Source of the DNA: Roseinatronobacter sp. S2
GTDB taxonomy: Bacteria; Pseudomonadota; Alphaproteobacteria; Rhodobacterales; Rhodobacteraceae
DNA length: 64,000 nt
Reading direction: 5' to 3'
Assembly: GCF_029581395.1 (NCBI RefSeq)
Contig: NZ_CP121113.1
Coordinates: forward strand, 1,918,001 to 1,982,000
Below, one piece after another: positions 8,348 to 18,121 of this stretch. The notes under the pieces are model-generated. The model made no database searches and had not been told where the DNA came from. It saw only the letters and a program-made list of their open reading frames with translations. The position numbers and the translations under genes are program-made. Every line of letters starts with the position of its first letter. The first letter of the stretch is position 1.

Positions 8348-8912
8348 GACCGTTCCACCCGCAGTTTTCTACTGTCTGGCGTGATTTGCCAGAGAGGTTG
8401 ATATTCGACCATATGCCATGCTCCATCTGTCGTTCATTTATTGCGACTACCCTTAGCACCTTCGATGGCTGGGCCAAAAGCAAAGCGGTGAAACAGGTTA
8501 CAAGAAAAAGTAAAAAACTCGATCCAAACGGTCTTGCATCAATATTCTAAATCGTTATAGGATGATCTACAACCATTTAGATCAAGGGAGGGATCAGATC
8601 TAGTGGAGAGGGGATGGAGAGATGTTAGCGCTATCGTCGGGGGGGTAACCTCTATCGTAGGTGCCTGCGTTGCACATACCCTCAACTGGATTGGCATGCG
8701 TTGCAGGTTCTCGGCAGGGTACTAACATCGCCGGAAACCTGTCCTGACGGGGCTATCGGAAGATGACGGCAATTCGACTGTCGTGTGTCGGTCCAGCCAA
8801 GGACATCAGGGTTGGTAAATGCCGGAACAATTCCAGACATCGCCGTTGTGGCTGAGGCTCAGGATGCGCCTGCCTTTTGCCGCAATGACTACAGCACTGA
8901 AAGGACGACAGT
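8348..8912. other. Divergent intergenic region, no gene seen
   Basis: This 565-bp gap separates the LacI gene from the isomerase gene. The open frames inside it have no recognisable product and no good ribosome-binding sites. Small inverted repeats are present, such as GATCTA-N8-TAGATC at 8564-8583, which could be an operator. It presumably holds the promoters of both flanking transcription units, but I cannot place them. Confidence 0.5.
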
Positions 8913-9659
8913 TTGCCAACGATTTCCTATCAACTTTACTGTTCACGCAATTTCCCCCCGCTCGCCGAGACACTCGCGATGATTGCGGCAACCGGTTTCA
9001 CCAACGTTGAAGGGTATGGTGGCCTCTTTGACGATATCCCGGCGCTGAAGGCCATGCTTGATGCAGAAGGGCTGCACATGTCGTCCAGCCATATGGGGCT
9101 TGATCTTGTCGAGGGGGACCCGGATCGCGCGGTTTCGATTGCCACCGGCCTTGGCATGAGCAGGGTTTATGTGCCGCATCTTGCACCGGATCAGCGCCCG
9201 AAGGATGGCGCGGGCTGGACGGCGTTCGGCAAGCGCCTGGCTAAAGCCGGTGCCCCGTTGCGCGATGCCGGTCTGGTCTTTGGTTGGCACAACCATGATT
9301 TTGAACTGGATGATCTGGGCAGCGGGGATACGCCGCTGGATATGATCATCACGGCATCAGATGAGCTTTCACTGGAGCTGGATCTTGGCTGGCTTCGTTT
9401 CGCGGGGCATGATCCTTTGGCCTGGATCGCGAAATATGGCAGCCGGATCAGCGCTGTGCATGTCAAGGATATCGCCCCCAACGGAAGTTGCACCGACGAA
9501 GATGGCTGGGCGGACATGGGCCATGGGGTCATGGACTGGAACGCAATCATGCCCGCACTGGCTACGGCAGGAATTTCCCACTTCGTTATGGAGCATGACA
9601 ATCCCAAAGATCATGCCCGCTTTGCAAGCCGCTCGCTTGCAACACTCAAAACTTTCTGA
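8913..9659 (+). CDS. Sugar phosphate isomerase/epimerase (AP endonuclease 2 TIM barrel)
   Basis: TIM-barrel enzyme of 248 residues in the IolE/xylose-isomerase-like superfamily. It probably starts at TTG 8913-8915, with AAAGGACG seven bases before it. Metal and substrate elements seen include WHNHDFEL near residue 128, SLELDLGW near 152 and AVHVKDI near 178, with a glutamate in VMEHD near the end. Members isomerise or epimerise sugars and keto-sugars, and some act on 3-keto-glycosides. A Gfo/Idh oxidoreductase follows 12 bp later and a complete ABC importer after that, so the pair probably processes an imported sugar. Confidence 0.85.
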   Translation: MPTISYQLYCSRNFPPLAETLAMIAATGFTNVEGYGGLFDDIPALKAMLDAEGLHMSSSHMGLDLVEGDPDRAVSIATGLGMSRVYVPHLAPDQRPKDGAGWTAFGKRLAKAGAPLRDAGLVFGWHNHDFELDDLGSGDTPLDMIITASDELSLELDLGWLRFAGHDPLAWIAKYGSRISAVHVKDIAPNGSCTDEDGWADMGHGVMDWNAIMPALATAGISHFVMEHDNPKDHARFASRSLATLKTF

Positions 9660-9671
9660 GGACATAAAACT

Positions 9672-10790
9672 ATGGCAAAACTACGCGTAGGCATTATCGG
9701 ATGCGGCAATATCTCAACGACGTATCTCCGCTTTGCCCCGATCTTCAAGTCACTCTCGCTCGTTGCCGTGGCGGATATCAATCATGCATCTGCCGAAGCG
9801 CGGGCCGCAGAATATGGCGTGCGGGCGGATAGCGTTGATGACCTTATGGCCGCGTCCGATATTGACGTAATTGTCAATCTGACGGTTCCGGCTGCCCATT
9901 ATGATGTGACCCGCCGGATACTTGAGGCAGGAAAACACGCCTATTCGGAAAAGCCGCTTGTTCTGACACTGGAAGAGGGTAAGGCGCTGCATGAGTTGGC
10001 TAACTCTAAAGGCCTGCGCATTGGCTCTGCCCCTGATACATTTCTGGGAGGGTCACATCAGCAGGCGCGCGCAGCCATAGACGACGGGCTGGTTGGGAAA
10101 ATCATTGGCGGAACCTGCCATGTGATGAGTCATGGCATGGAACGTTGGCACCCAAATCCGGACTTCTTCTATCAACCCGGTGCCGGACCTGTTCTTGATA
10201 TCGGGCCTTATTATATCACTAATCTGATCCAGTTGATTGGTCCTGTCACATCAGTCGCGGCAGTGGCCACAACGGCATTCGCCGAACGGACAATCGGCAA
10301 TGGCCCGCGCAACGGCGAGACGGTTCCGGTTGCGACCCCCACCAATATCCATGCGTTGCTCGAATTTGCGAATGGCGCGACGGTCACCCTCGGGGCAAGC
10401 TGGGATGTGTGGAAACACAGGCACGCCCCTATGGAACTATACGGCGAGAAAGGATCGCTCTTCATACCTGATCCGAATTTCTTCGGGGGCGATGTCGAAC
10501 ATGCTGATGGAGATGGAGAGATCGCAGCTCTGCCCACTTGGGACCATCCTTATGGCAAGCCAAATGAGAAGGATCGGGCGAATTATCGTTGTGCCGGGCT
10601 GGCCGATATGGCGCAGGCAATTGACGAAAATCGCGATCACCGCTGCAACATTGATCTGGCCGTGCATGCCGTCGATGTCATGACTGGCATCCTGCGCGCA
10701 GGGGAGGCGCGCAGTTTTGTCAAGATGACCACGACCTGCGCCAGACCAGCGGCGCTTTCCCCTGAAGAGGCTCGGGCCTTGCTGGCCTGA
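9672..10790 (+). CDS. Gfo/Idh/MocA family oxidoreductase
   Basis: NAD(P)-dependent dehydrogenase of 372 residues. The Rossmann motif VGIIGCGNISTTYLRF is at the N-terminus and YSEKPLVLT near residue 97 is the conserved EKP segment. The C-terminal half contains GPVLDIGPYYITNLI, typical of the substrate-binding face. It directly follows the isomerase and precedes a Dpp-class importer. A third dehydrogenase with a second isomerase lies on the far side of that importer. Family is certain, substrate unknown. Confidence 0.88.
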   Translation: MAKLRVGIIGCGNISTTYLRFAPIFKSLSLVAVADINHASAEARAAEYGVRADSVDDLMAASDIDVIVNLTVPAAHYDVTRRILEAGKHAYSEKPLVLTLEEGKALHELANSKGLRIGSAPDTFLGGSHQQARAAIDDGLVGKIIGGTCHVMSHGMERWHPNPDFFYQPGAGPVLDIGPYYITNLIQLIGPVTSVAAVATTAFAERTIGNGPRNGETVPVATPTNIHALLEFANGATVTLGASWDVWKHRHAPMELYGEKGSLFIPDPNFFGGDVEHADGDGEIAALPTWDHPYGKPNEKDRANYRCAGLADMAQAIDENRDHRCNIDLAVHAVDVMTGILRAGEARSFVKMTTTCARPAALSPEEARALLA

Positions 10791-10811
10791 CGCTGACGTA
10801 AAGGAGGAGGG

Positions 10812-10839
10812 CCTTCGTCGCAGAATATTGCGGCGAGGG
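10812..10839 (+). other. Stem-loop between oxidoreductase and permease genes
   Basis: CCTTCGTCGC (10812-10821) pairs with GCGGCGAGGG (10830-10839) over an eight-base loop, with two G-U pairs. There is no following T-run. It lies in the 137-bp gap before the importer operon and may limit read-through or stabilise the upstream message. Confidence 0.35.
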
Positions 10840-10927
10840 CAGTAAGAAGACCCACCCACCAGCCAAGTATACACCGGAACAGCAAATACGCGGCGCAAAA
10901 CATGTGGTCAAACTGGAGGCAACCTTA

Positions 10928-11914
10928 GTGGCTAGGTATATCGCAACTCGAATCCTCTATATGATTCCGACAATCATTCTGATTTCGATTGTCTCATTTA
11001 TGATCATCCAGCTGCCACCGGGAGATTACCTCAGTACGATGGTGGCCCGCTACGCAGAAACGGGCGAGCAACTCAGCCAAGAGGCGATGATCCGGCTAAG
11101 AGAACGCTATGGGCTTGGGGAACCCATGATCGTCCAGTATTGGTACTGGATCACAAACATTGTTTTCCGCGGCGACTTTGGAATGTCTTTTGCGTGGGGG
11201 CTTCCTGTCTCGGACCTGATCTGGTCCCGGCTTGGGCTGACGGTTCTGCTTTCGCTGTCAACCTTGTTTGTTGTCTGGATAATTGCGTTAACAATCGGAA
11301 TTTATTCAGCAGTCAATCAATATTCTATTGGTGATTACGTCGCCACCACTATTGGTTTTCTTGGGTTGGCTATTCCAAACTTCCTTCTTGCACTTGTTCT
11401 TATGTACTTGGGATATACCCTTTTCGGGCAATCAGTAGGCGGCCTTTTCTCACCGCAATATGAAGTAGCACCATGGAGCTTTGGAAAGTTTCTGGACCTT
11501 CTATCCAACCTGTGGATCCCGATCCTAGTTCTTGGAACCGCAGGAACTGCAAGCCTGATCCGGGAAACACGTGCAAATCTTCTGGATGAAATGAGAAAAC
11601 CGTATGTGACGACAGCAAGGGCGAAAGGTTTGAAGGAACGCACCGTTATAATGAAATATCCGGTACGTATTGCTCTTAACTTCTTCGTCAGTGCCCAGGC
11701 GACAATATTGGTAACACTCATATCTGGTGAGGTAATCGTTTCCATCGTTCTAAGTTTGCCAACAACTGGTCCGCTATTGCTGGGCGCGCTTATGTCACAG
11801 GATATGTACCTGGCCGCAAGCTTCATACTGATGTTGAGTGTCTTGAACGTAATAAGCACATTGCTGTCGGATATAGCACTTACATGGCTTGATCCGCGCA
11901 TTCGCTACGACTGA
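10928..11914 (+). CDS. ABC transporter permease, DppB/OppB class
   Basis: First inner-membrane permease of a Dpp/Opp-class importer, 328 residues from GTG 10928, which has GGAGG ten bases upstream. An ATG at 10904 would add eight residues ahead of the ribosome-binding site. The first membrane segment is followed by a long loop containing PPGDYLSTM and RERYGLGEPM, as in DppB. The conserved cytoplasmic EAA-type loop reads YVTTARAKGLKERTVI. The visible base composition is more AT-rich than in the genes to the left. It is the first of five transporter genes. Confidence 0.88.
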   Translation: MARYIATRILYMIPTIILISIVSFMIIQLPPGDYLSTMVARYAETGEQLSQEAMIRLRERYGLGEPMIVQYWYWITNIVFRGDFGMSFAWGLPVSDLIWSRLGLTVLLSLSTLFVVWIIALTIGIYSAVNQYSIGDYVATTIGFLGLAIPNFLLALVLMYLGYTLFGQSVGGLFSPQYEVAPWSFGKFLDLLSNLWIPILVLGTAGTASLIRETRANLLDEMRKPYVTTARAKGLKERTVIMKYPVRIALNFFVSAQATILVTLISGEVIVSIVLSLPTTGPLLLGALMSQDMYLAASFILMLSVLNVISTLLSDIALTWLDPRIRYD

Positions 11915-12057
11915 TGAATGCGCTTCAGCTTTCTTTACGGGTTTTCACTGTGATCAAATCTCGTTCACTTATGAACCCGAAAAAATACGCGTCTATAATA
12001 AGTTTGATAGCTTGACGAAGTAGACGGCGATATCGGAAATGGAGGAGTTTTCCGTTA

Positions 12058-13203
12058 GTGACCCATCAATCTCAAGATACCGCAATAGAAGACGACGCCA
12101 AAGTCGTTTCAAATGATATCGCTGTCGCCGGTCAGTGGAGTCTGGTCTGGCGAAAATTCAAGAAACATAAACTCGCAATGATCGGTGCGTATGTCGTGGG
12201 TTTGTTTTATCTGATCGCGATATTTGCAGAGTTCCTTGCCCCACAACTACCGAACGCTTACAACGCGCGATATACATTCGCGCCGCCTCAGACGCTTAGT
12301 TTCATCCGGCAAACCGATGATGGCATACGCATTCAGCCACATGTTTACGGATATACTGCGGAAGTGAATCCAGACTCGGGTCGTCGCACGTTTTCAATAG
12401 ATGAAGACGAGATTATTCCAGTCGGTTTTTTTGTTAAAGGGGCCAACTATCGTATGTGGGGTCTATTCACCTGGAATCGACATATTATTGGCCCGAAAGA
12501 AAGCGGGGCACCAATGCACCTGTTGGGAACAGATCACTTGGGGCGCGACGTTTTTTCCAGAACTATATATGGGACACGCGTTTCGATGACGATCGGTTTG
12601 GTCGGCGTCAGCCTCAGCTTGATTCTCGGGGTTATTTTGGGCGGCATCTCGGGGTATTTCGGTGGATGGGTTGATAATGTGGTTCAGCGGACAATCGAGT
12701 TTCTCCAATCAATCCCGTCAATTCCACTATGGATGGGACTGGCTGCCGCAATTCCACAGCAAGTAAGTCCACTTATGGTCTATTTCCTTATTACCGTAAT
12801 CTTATCGGTACTTGGATGGACAGGACTTGCGCGCGTTGTCCGAGGGAAGTTCTATGCGCTGAAGACGGAAGATTTTGTCATCGCGGCACAAGTTGACGGC
12901 GTTTCGAATTATCGCGTTATTTCGCGACATATGGTGCCGTCCTTTCTAAGTCATATAATCGCAACTGTCACGCTGGCAGTGCCAAGCATGATCATCGCCG
13001 AAACTGCCCTTAGCTTTCTGGGGTTGGGACTACGGGCGCCGGTCGTAAGCTGGGGTGTGTTGCTGCAACAAGCCCAAAGCGTTCGCGTGGTGGCGGACGC
13101 CCCGTGGCTTCTGATGCCGGGCTTAGCAGTTGTAGTTGTTGTTCTTGGCTTCAACTTCCTCGGTGACGGGATGCGCGATGCGGCAGACCCATACGCCAGC
13201 TGA
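12058..13203 (+). CDS. ABC transporter permease, DppC/OppC class, with long periplasmic loop
   Basis: Second permease, 381 residues. The start is GTG 12058 after GGAGGAG. A single membrane segment (about 38-60) is followed by an extra periplasmic stretch of roughly 100 residues (70-165), including WGLFTWNRHI, before the DppC motif LLGTDHLGRDVFSRTIYG. Ordinary DppC proteins are near 300 residues and lack this insert. Similar inserts occur in permeases linked to sugar rather than peptide uptake. The cytoplasmic docking loop EDFVIAAQVDGVSNYRVI is present. The gap to the first permease is 143 bp. Confidence 0.88.
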   Translation: MTHQSQDTAIEDDAKVVSNDIAVAGQWSLVWRKFKKHKLAMIGAYVVGLFYLIAIFAEFLAPQLPNAYNARYTFAPPQTLSFIRQTDDGIRIQPHVYGYTAEVNPDSGRRTFSIDEDEIIPVGFFVKGANYRMWGLFTWNRHIIGPKESGAPMHLLGTDHLGRDVFSRTIYGTRVSMTIGLVGVSLSLILGVILGGISGYFGGWVDNVVQRTIEFLQSIPSIPLWMGLAAAIPQQVSPLMVYFLITVILSVLGWTGLARVVRGKFYALKTEDFVIAAQVDGVSNYRVISRHMVPSFLSHIIATVTLAVPSMIIAETALSFLGLGLRAPVVSWGVLLQQAQSVRVVADAPWLLMPGLAVVVVVLGFNFLGDGMRDAADPYAS

Positions 13204-13301
13204 CAAACGCCGGGTCTTCGCTGCATGTGGGGACCGGCAGGCTGGAATAACACAACATCATCTCTGGGCAGACACTACAATATCTTGAAGGGATTGACGC
13301 C

Positions 13302-14378
13302 ATGATAGACATAAATATGGGCGACAACCGACAGTCGCATGACCGCAGAACGACCCCTAGTGAAAACCTACTGGAGGTGCAGGGGCTGAAGGCTCACTTC
13401 AACACCGAAGAAGGTGTCGTGAAGGCCGTGGACGGCGTCAACTATATGGTGCGCCGCGGAAAGACTCTTGGTGTGGTGGGGGAATCGGGTTCCGGTAAAT
13501 CGATCGGGGCGCGTTCCCTGATGCAACTTCTTGATCGCCCCGGACGCATTGTTGCAGGTGAAATCAAATTCAACCGCGATGATGGCAGCGTTGTCGACAT
13601 TGCCAAACTTACCCCGAGAGGTGAGGAAATCCGCAAAATCCGTGCAGCGGAAATCGCGATGATATTCCAGGAACCGATGTCCTCTCTCAGTCCGGTGCAC
13701 ACGATCAATGACCAGATCGGAGAAATCGTCAGACTTCATTGGGGCTATAGTAAAAAGCAAGCCAGGGAACGGGTTCTGGAGTTGTTGGAACAGGTCGAGA
13801 TGCCAAAGCCCAAGACGGTCCTCGATTCCTATACATTTGAACTTTCCGGCGGGATGCGACAGCGGGCAATGATTGCCATGGGACTTGCATGTAACCCAAG
13901 TTTGCTGATCGCCGACGAACCGACCACCGCCCTCGATGTGACTACGCAGGCGGTGGTTCTTGACCTGATCCGCAATCTTCAGAAGACAACGGGCATGTCG
14001 GTGATGTTTATCACGCATGATCTGGGGGTCATAGCCGAATTGGCGGATGATGTCGTTGTGATGTATCTTGGAACAGTTGTTGAAAGCGGCAGTGTGTATG
14101 AGATTTTTCAGGATCCGAAACATCCGTATACGCGATCATTGCTGGAATCCATTCCTCGCTTGGGACCAGAAAAGAAACATCGGCTCACTGCTATCCGAGG
14201 GATGGTGCCACATCCCTTAAATCGCCCGACTGGATGCCCATTTCACAATCGCTGCCCGGAGTTCATGCCAGGGCGATGTGATAAAATTGTTCCACCAGTG
14301 GAACATGTAGGTGTGAAACGCGAAGTTCGGTGTCTTTTGTATAGTGACACCGAAATTGCGGACAATCCGAATACATAA
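13302..14378 (+). CDS. ABC transporter ATP-binding protein, DppD/OppD class
   Basis: ATPase of the importer, 358 residues. Walker A is GESGSGKS (about residues 65-72), the Q-loop sits near MIFQEPMSSLSP, the signature is LSGGMRQR and Walker B is LLIADEPTTALD. The C-terminal oligopeptide-transporter domain has the cysteine pattern CPFHNRCPEFMPGRC, which in family members can carry an Fe-S cluster. ATG 13302 follows AAGGGA. It pairs with the next ATPase gene. Confidence 0.92.
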   Translation: MIDINMGDNRQSHDRRTTPSENLLEVQGLKAHFNTEEGVVKAVDGVNYMVRRGKTLGVVGESGSGKSIGARSLMQLLDRPGRIVAGEIKFNRDDGSVVDIAKLTPRGEEIRKIRAAEIAMIFQEPMSSLSPVHTINDQIGEIVRLHWGYSKKQARERVLELLEQVEMPKPKTVLDSYTFELSGGMRQRAMIAMGLACNPSLLIADEPTTALDVTTQAVVLDLIRNLQKTTGMSVMFITHDLGVIAELADDVVVMYLGTVVESGSVYEIFQDPKHPYTRSLLESIPRLGPEKKHRLTAIRGMVPHPLNRPTGCPFHNRCPEFMPGRCDKIVPPVEHVGVKREVRCLLYSDTEIADNPNT

Positions 14379-14482
14379 AATATTGGGTGCGACAGCAAAA
14401 TTCCAAAACATGATGAGCAGCTGCACTGAAGGTCAGTGGTTCTCGGATTTGGAGAAAACTAAGTGATTTGGGGGAAGAGCGT

Positions 14483-15613
14483 ATGAAGAGCGTGATCGAA
14501 AAGAACGATGAGTCCGTAGAAGGTTCACCGGAACAGAATGGCCAGAAGCCAATTCTTAGCGTCAGAAATCTGAAGATGCATTTTCCGATTGTGAAAGGCT
14601 TCTTCAAGCGGACCGTTGGATATACAAAAGCAGTAGACGATGTGTCATTCGATATCTTCCCAGGTGAGACATTTGGTCTGGTTGGTGAATCAGGATGTGG
14701 CAAGACAAGTGTAGGGCGTTGCATCATTCGAATTCTTGAACCGACCGGCGGAACTATTTCCTACGCAAGCGCTGATGGCGAAGACGTTGAAATTGTCGGC
14801 CTGAGTAACAAAGAAATGAAGAAATTCCGGACTGAACTTCGGATGATTTTTCAGGACCCATTTTCTTCATTAAATCCACGCATGCCAGTTTCGGCCATTG
14901 TTGGCGAAGTCCTTAAAGTCAATGGATTGGCAAATGACAAGGAAATCGACAGTCAAGTGCGCGACCTGCTAAATAAAGTAGGCCTTCCCGCAGATTATTT
15001 GGGCAGGTATCCACATGCGTTCAGTGGCGGCCAACGTCAACGGATCGGAATTGCGCGCGCCCTTGCGTCCAACCCGCGGCTTGTTGTGTGCGATGAAGCC
15101 GTTTCTGCCCTTGATGTTTCAATTCAGGCGCAGACCATCAATTTGCTGCAGGACCTACAAGAAGAGTTCGGCCTGACATATTTGTTCATTGCCCATGATC
15201 TTTCGGTCGTCGAGCATATCTCTGACCGCCTTGGCGTCATGTACAGCGGAAAAATGGTGGAGATGGGAACAAGTGATGCTGTGTATTCCCGACCACTGCA
15301 CCCTTATACCGAAGCACTGCTATCTGCGGTTCCGGAACCAGACCCTACGCGGCGCGATACGGCATCACGCGTTCGACTGACAGGTGAAGTTGCCGATTCG
15401 TCAAACCCTCCAAGCGGGTGTTACTTTCATCCAAGATGTCAGTATGCGCAAGAACGCTGCAAGATAGAATCACCGAAATTTCTGGAGATTGAGAGCGGTC
15501 ACTTTTCGGCATGTCATTTTGCTGGAGAGCTTGAACTTAAGGGTGCGTTCAGCCCAGAAGTAGCAAAGAAGAGAAATCAGAAAGTTGAAGAAAAATGTAA
15601 ATCTGAAGTATAA
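14483..15613 (+). CDS. ABC transporter ATP-binding protein, DppF/OppF class
   Basis: Second ATPase, 376 residues from ATG 14483, which follows a GGGGGAAGAG ribosome-binding site; a TTG at 14468 lies before that site and is unlikely. Walker A is GESGCGKTS, the signature [15 protein letters not shown] and Walker [13 protein letters not shown], the DppF-type variant. The C-terminal cysteine pattern [14 protein letters not shown] is conserved. The early insert [17 protein letters not shown] is typical of DppF. A hairpin overlaps its stop codon. Confidence 0.92.
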   Translation: MKSVIEKNDESVEGSPEQNGQKPILSVRNLKMHFPIVKGFFKRTVGYTKAVDDVSFDIFPGETFGLVGESGCGKTSVGRCIIRILEPTGGTISYASADGEDVEIVGLSNKEMKKFRTELRMIFQDPFSSLNPRMPVSAIVGEVLKVNGLANDKEIDSQVRDLLNKVGLPADYLGRYPHAFSGGQRQRIGIARALASNPRLVVCDEAVSALDVSIQAQTINLLQDLQEEFGLTYLFIAHDLSVVEHISDRLGVMYSGKMVEMGTSDAVYSRPLHPYTEALLSAVPEPDPTRRDTASRVRLTGEVADSSNPPSGCYFHPRCQYAQERCKIESPKFLEIESGHFSACHFAGELELKGAFSPEVAKKRNQKVEEKCKSEV

Positions 15614-15632
15614 TTATTAATTTATACTTCAG
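15603..15632 (+). terminator. Hairpin at the end of the second ATPase gene
   Basis: An 11-bp perfect stem, CTGAAGTATAA (15603-15613) with TTATACTTCAG (15622-15632), has an eight-base loop and overlaps the stop codon. No T-run follows, so it may act in message stability or as an attenuator before the binding-protein gene rather than as a strong terminator. Confidence 0.4.
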
Positions 15633-15907
15633 TCATAACGGTTCAGCGTATTAGCTGTGATTTCCAGGGTTTAAAATCTTGGAATTAATTTCTATTTTCT
15701 AAATTAATTGATAAAATTGGATTATTTTTTATATTTTAAAAATTTATTTCCAGCTTATGTTGACATAAATTTATTAATCTGTGAGGCTCTATATATCTTC
15801 ATTGTAATGCCGTCATGAATGGCAATTATTCAGATAACAAAGCTGCTATAAAACAGCCGCATGTTTTCTGTACTGAAGGTATCTTTTACTTTATGGAGGA
15901 GGAAGTA
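15633..15907 (+). other. AT-rich leader upstream of the binding-protein gene
   Basis: A very AT-rich stretch precedes the binding-protein gene. It contains TTGACA (15760-15765) inside a perfect dyad TTATGT-TG-ACATAA (15755-15768), so a -35 box and a possible operator coincide. No clear -10 with normal spacing was found. No coding frame with a ribosome-binding site is seen before GTG 15908. Confidence 0.35.
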
Positions 15908-17896
15908 GTGGAGTATTTTGGTAGAGAATACGGCATAAAGCTATCAGGAGGGGTGCGGCGCCATGTGTCGTCGACATCTCTGGCGGCGATCATTGCGGTA
16001 CTTCCTGCATCAGCATTCGCGGATGCGCATGCAGGAATGAATTTTCAGCAAGCCCCGGAACTGGATGAGGCCGTCAATGACGGACAGCTCCCACCTGTTG
16101 CGGAGCGGCTGCCTGCGAACCCATTGGTCATAACCCCGCGGGATGAAATCGGCCAGTATGGCGGTGCGTTCAGAAGCCTGCTGATCGGGGCCGGGGATAG
16201 TGGATGGATGTATCGCACTATCGGCTATGATGGGTTGATAGAATATGACGTTGACTGGTCTGGTTTCGAGCCCGCTGCGGCGGAATCGTTCGAGGTAAGC
16301 GACGATGCAACAACCTACACATTTAATCTTAGGGAAGGAATGAAGTGGTCGGACGGTGAACCCGTGACCACAGCTGATGTGGAATACTGGTATGAACACG
16401 AGCTGCTGAACGAAACGCTCTATCCGGTTGTCCCAGGATTCATGCAGACATCTGCAGGAGTCGCAGAACTCGAAATCATTGACGAAACGACGTTCCGTTT
16501 TATCTTTGAAGAGCCCAAAGGACTATTCCTTGATGAGCTGGCGCGGATCGCATGGATGCCAACCGCCAGGCATTATGGCGAACAGTTTCATGCCGATTTC
16601 AACGAAGAAGCGAATGCAGTTGCAGTCGGCGAAGGTTTCGATGACTGGGCCTCGTACTACAATGCGATGATTCCAGGGGTTGATGATGAGCCGATGTGGC
16701 GCAATCCGGATCTTCCGACGATTCGCGCATGGACCCCGGTAGAGGGTTACGCATATACTGGACGCACCCCGCAAGTGCGTTTCGAAAGGAACCCGTATTA
16801 CTACAAAGTCGATACGGAAGGGAATCAGTTGCCATATGCAGACGGCTGGACCTTTGCGATCACTGAAGATCCGGAAGTGATGCTGTTCCAGACAATGCGC
16901 GGGGATGTCGACCTGATTCAGGAACGCGTTGCAACGCCCCAGAACCGGCCATTGCTGTTTGATGAGCAGGAACGCGGCAATTTCCGAATGATTCCACTTC
17001 AGCAAGCTAATGCGACGGCAATGGTTATCGCGATGAACATGACTCATGATGACCCTGTAACGCGGGAAGCTCTGGAAAACCGTGATTTCCGGATCGGTAT
17101 GTCGCATGCGATGAACCGCGAAGAAATCAACCAGATTGTGTATGCTGGCCAATCTGAGCCTCGGCAAATGGCCCCGCATCCGGAAAACAGCTTCTACCAC
17201 GAACGTCTTGAAAGCCAGTATCTTGAATATGATCTGGATCTTGCATTCGAGCATTTTGAGAAAGCTGGCCTGACACAAGATGATCAGGGTCGCTGGATTG
17301 GGTCGGACGGACAGCAAGTCGCCCTATATTTCGATGCGTCAAACCATGACCCGGAGCGCCTTGCCATAATGGAACTGGCCATCGCGCATTGGAATGCCGC
17401 CGGGATCAAGGTTGATGCGCGTGTTGTCGATCGTACATTGTTTGTCGAGCGTATTCTGAATGGTCATCATCAGATCGCAATGTGGAGTGGTTCTGGCGGG
17501 ATGCGCGATGCGCTGTTTGACCCGAGATACTACTCTCCCTGGGCTGACTATTCCTTCGCAGCGCCGAAATGGGCCGTATGGAACGGAAGAGGCGCCGCAG
17601 GTGGTATGCTTGAACGGGGTGTCGAAGCGGAAGAACCACCGGAGGCTGTGAAAGAATCCTACAGGCTCGTAGAAGAACTTCACAACAGTCCACCTGAAAT
17701 GCACGACGAGATCATGACACAGATTCTCGACATCGCAGCGGACGAGTTCTTTTCTATGGGTACGGTCAGCCACGCGCCAGGCTACGGTATCATTCACAAC
17801 AGGGTTGGTAACCAGCCACCTGACGGAATGACATGGTCCTGGGCACTGAAAACATGGGGTCCGGCTGGTATGGAGCAAATGTTCATCCGGCAGTAG
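15908..17896 (+). CDS. ABC transporter substrate-binding protein, family 5 (large, AgpA-like)
   Basis: Periplasmic binding protein of the Dpp/Opp class, 662 residues from GTG 15908, which follows GGAGGAGGAAG. In-frame ATG codons further upstream (15815, 15893) lack a ribosome-binding site. The N-terminus is a signal peptide with a hydrophobic stretch ending PASAFADA. Family-5 features include YTFNLREGMKWSDGEPVTT and later FERNPYYYKVD. At over 600 residues it is larger than DppA (about 535) and similar in size to the alpha-galactoside binding protein AgpA of Sinorhizobium. With sugar oxidoreductases and isomerases on both sides, an oligosaccharide ligand is more likely than a peptide; that is inference. 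Confidence 0.88.
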   Translation: MEYFGREYGIKLSGGVRRHVSSTSLAAIIAVLPASAFADAHAGMNFQQAPELDEAVNDGQLPPVAERLPANPLVITPRDEIGQYGGAFRSLLIGAGDSGWMYRTIGYDGLIEYDVDWSGFEPAAAESFEVSDDATTYTFNLREGMKWSDGEPVTTADVEYWYEHELLNETLYPVVPGFMQTSAGVAELEIIDETTFRFIFEEPKGLFLDELARIAWMPTARHYGEQFHADFNEEANAVAVGEGFDDWASYYNAMIPGVDDEPMWRNPDLPTIRAWTPVEGYAYTGRTPQVRFERNPYYYKVDTEGNQLPYADGWTFAITEDPEVMLFQTMRGDVDLIQERVATPQNRPLLFDEQERGNFRMIPLQQANATAMVIAMNMTHDDPVTREALENRDFRIGMSHAMNREEINQIVYAGQSEPRQMAPHPENSFYHERLESQYLEYDLDLAFEHFEKAGLTQDDQGRWIGSDGQQVALYFDASNHDPERLAIMELAIAHWNAAGIKVDARVVDRTLFVERILNGHHQIAMWSGSGGMRDALFDPRYYSPWADYSFAAPKWAVWNGRGAAGGMLERGVEAEEPPEAVKESYRLVEELHNSPPEMHDEIMTQILDIAADEFFSMGTVSHAPGYGIIHNRVGNQPPDGMTWSWALKTWGPAGMEQMFIRQ

Positions 17897-17917
17897 TTTC
17901 TGATGTGCTTCTGAAAA

Positions 17918-17950
17918 CAAGTGGCCCGGCACTCATAACCGGGCCACTTG
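17918..17950 (+). terminator. Strong hairpin after the importer operon
   Basis: A perfect 12-bp stem, CAAGTGGCCCGG (17918-17929) with CCGGGCCACTTG (17939-17950), and a nine-base loop lie 22 bp after the stop of the binding-protein gene. The bases after it are not a T-run. It is well placed to end the transporter message or to protect it from decay, allowing partial read-through to the oxidoreductase gene. Confidence 0.6.
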
Positions 17951-18121
17951 CCAATATGATATCTTGCATCCTGTGCGATCACATAATGCCAGATGTTCTG
18001 GCCTGGAAAAATATTGAAAGAAAATTCCGCCGTGCAGTTTTCACGTCATGGGGAAAAGATTTTCCTTTCTGAAACAACAAACCAAAGAGTTATTGCGGAA
18101 CAATATGGGAAAGGTAGTCTG

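Noticed and set aside
8564..8583. GATCTA-N8-TAGATC inverted repeat as LacI operator
   Set aside because: LacI-family sites normally have a central CG and short or no spacer; the arms are only six bases and may be chance.
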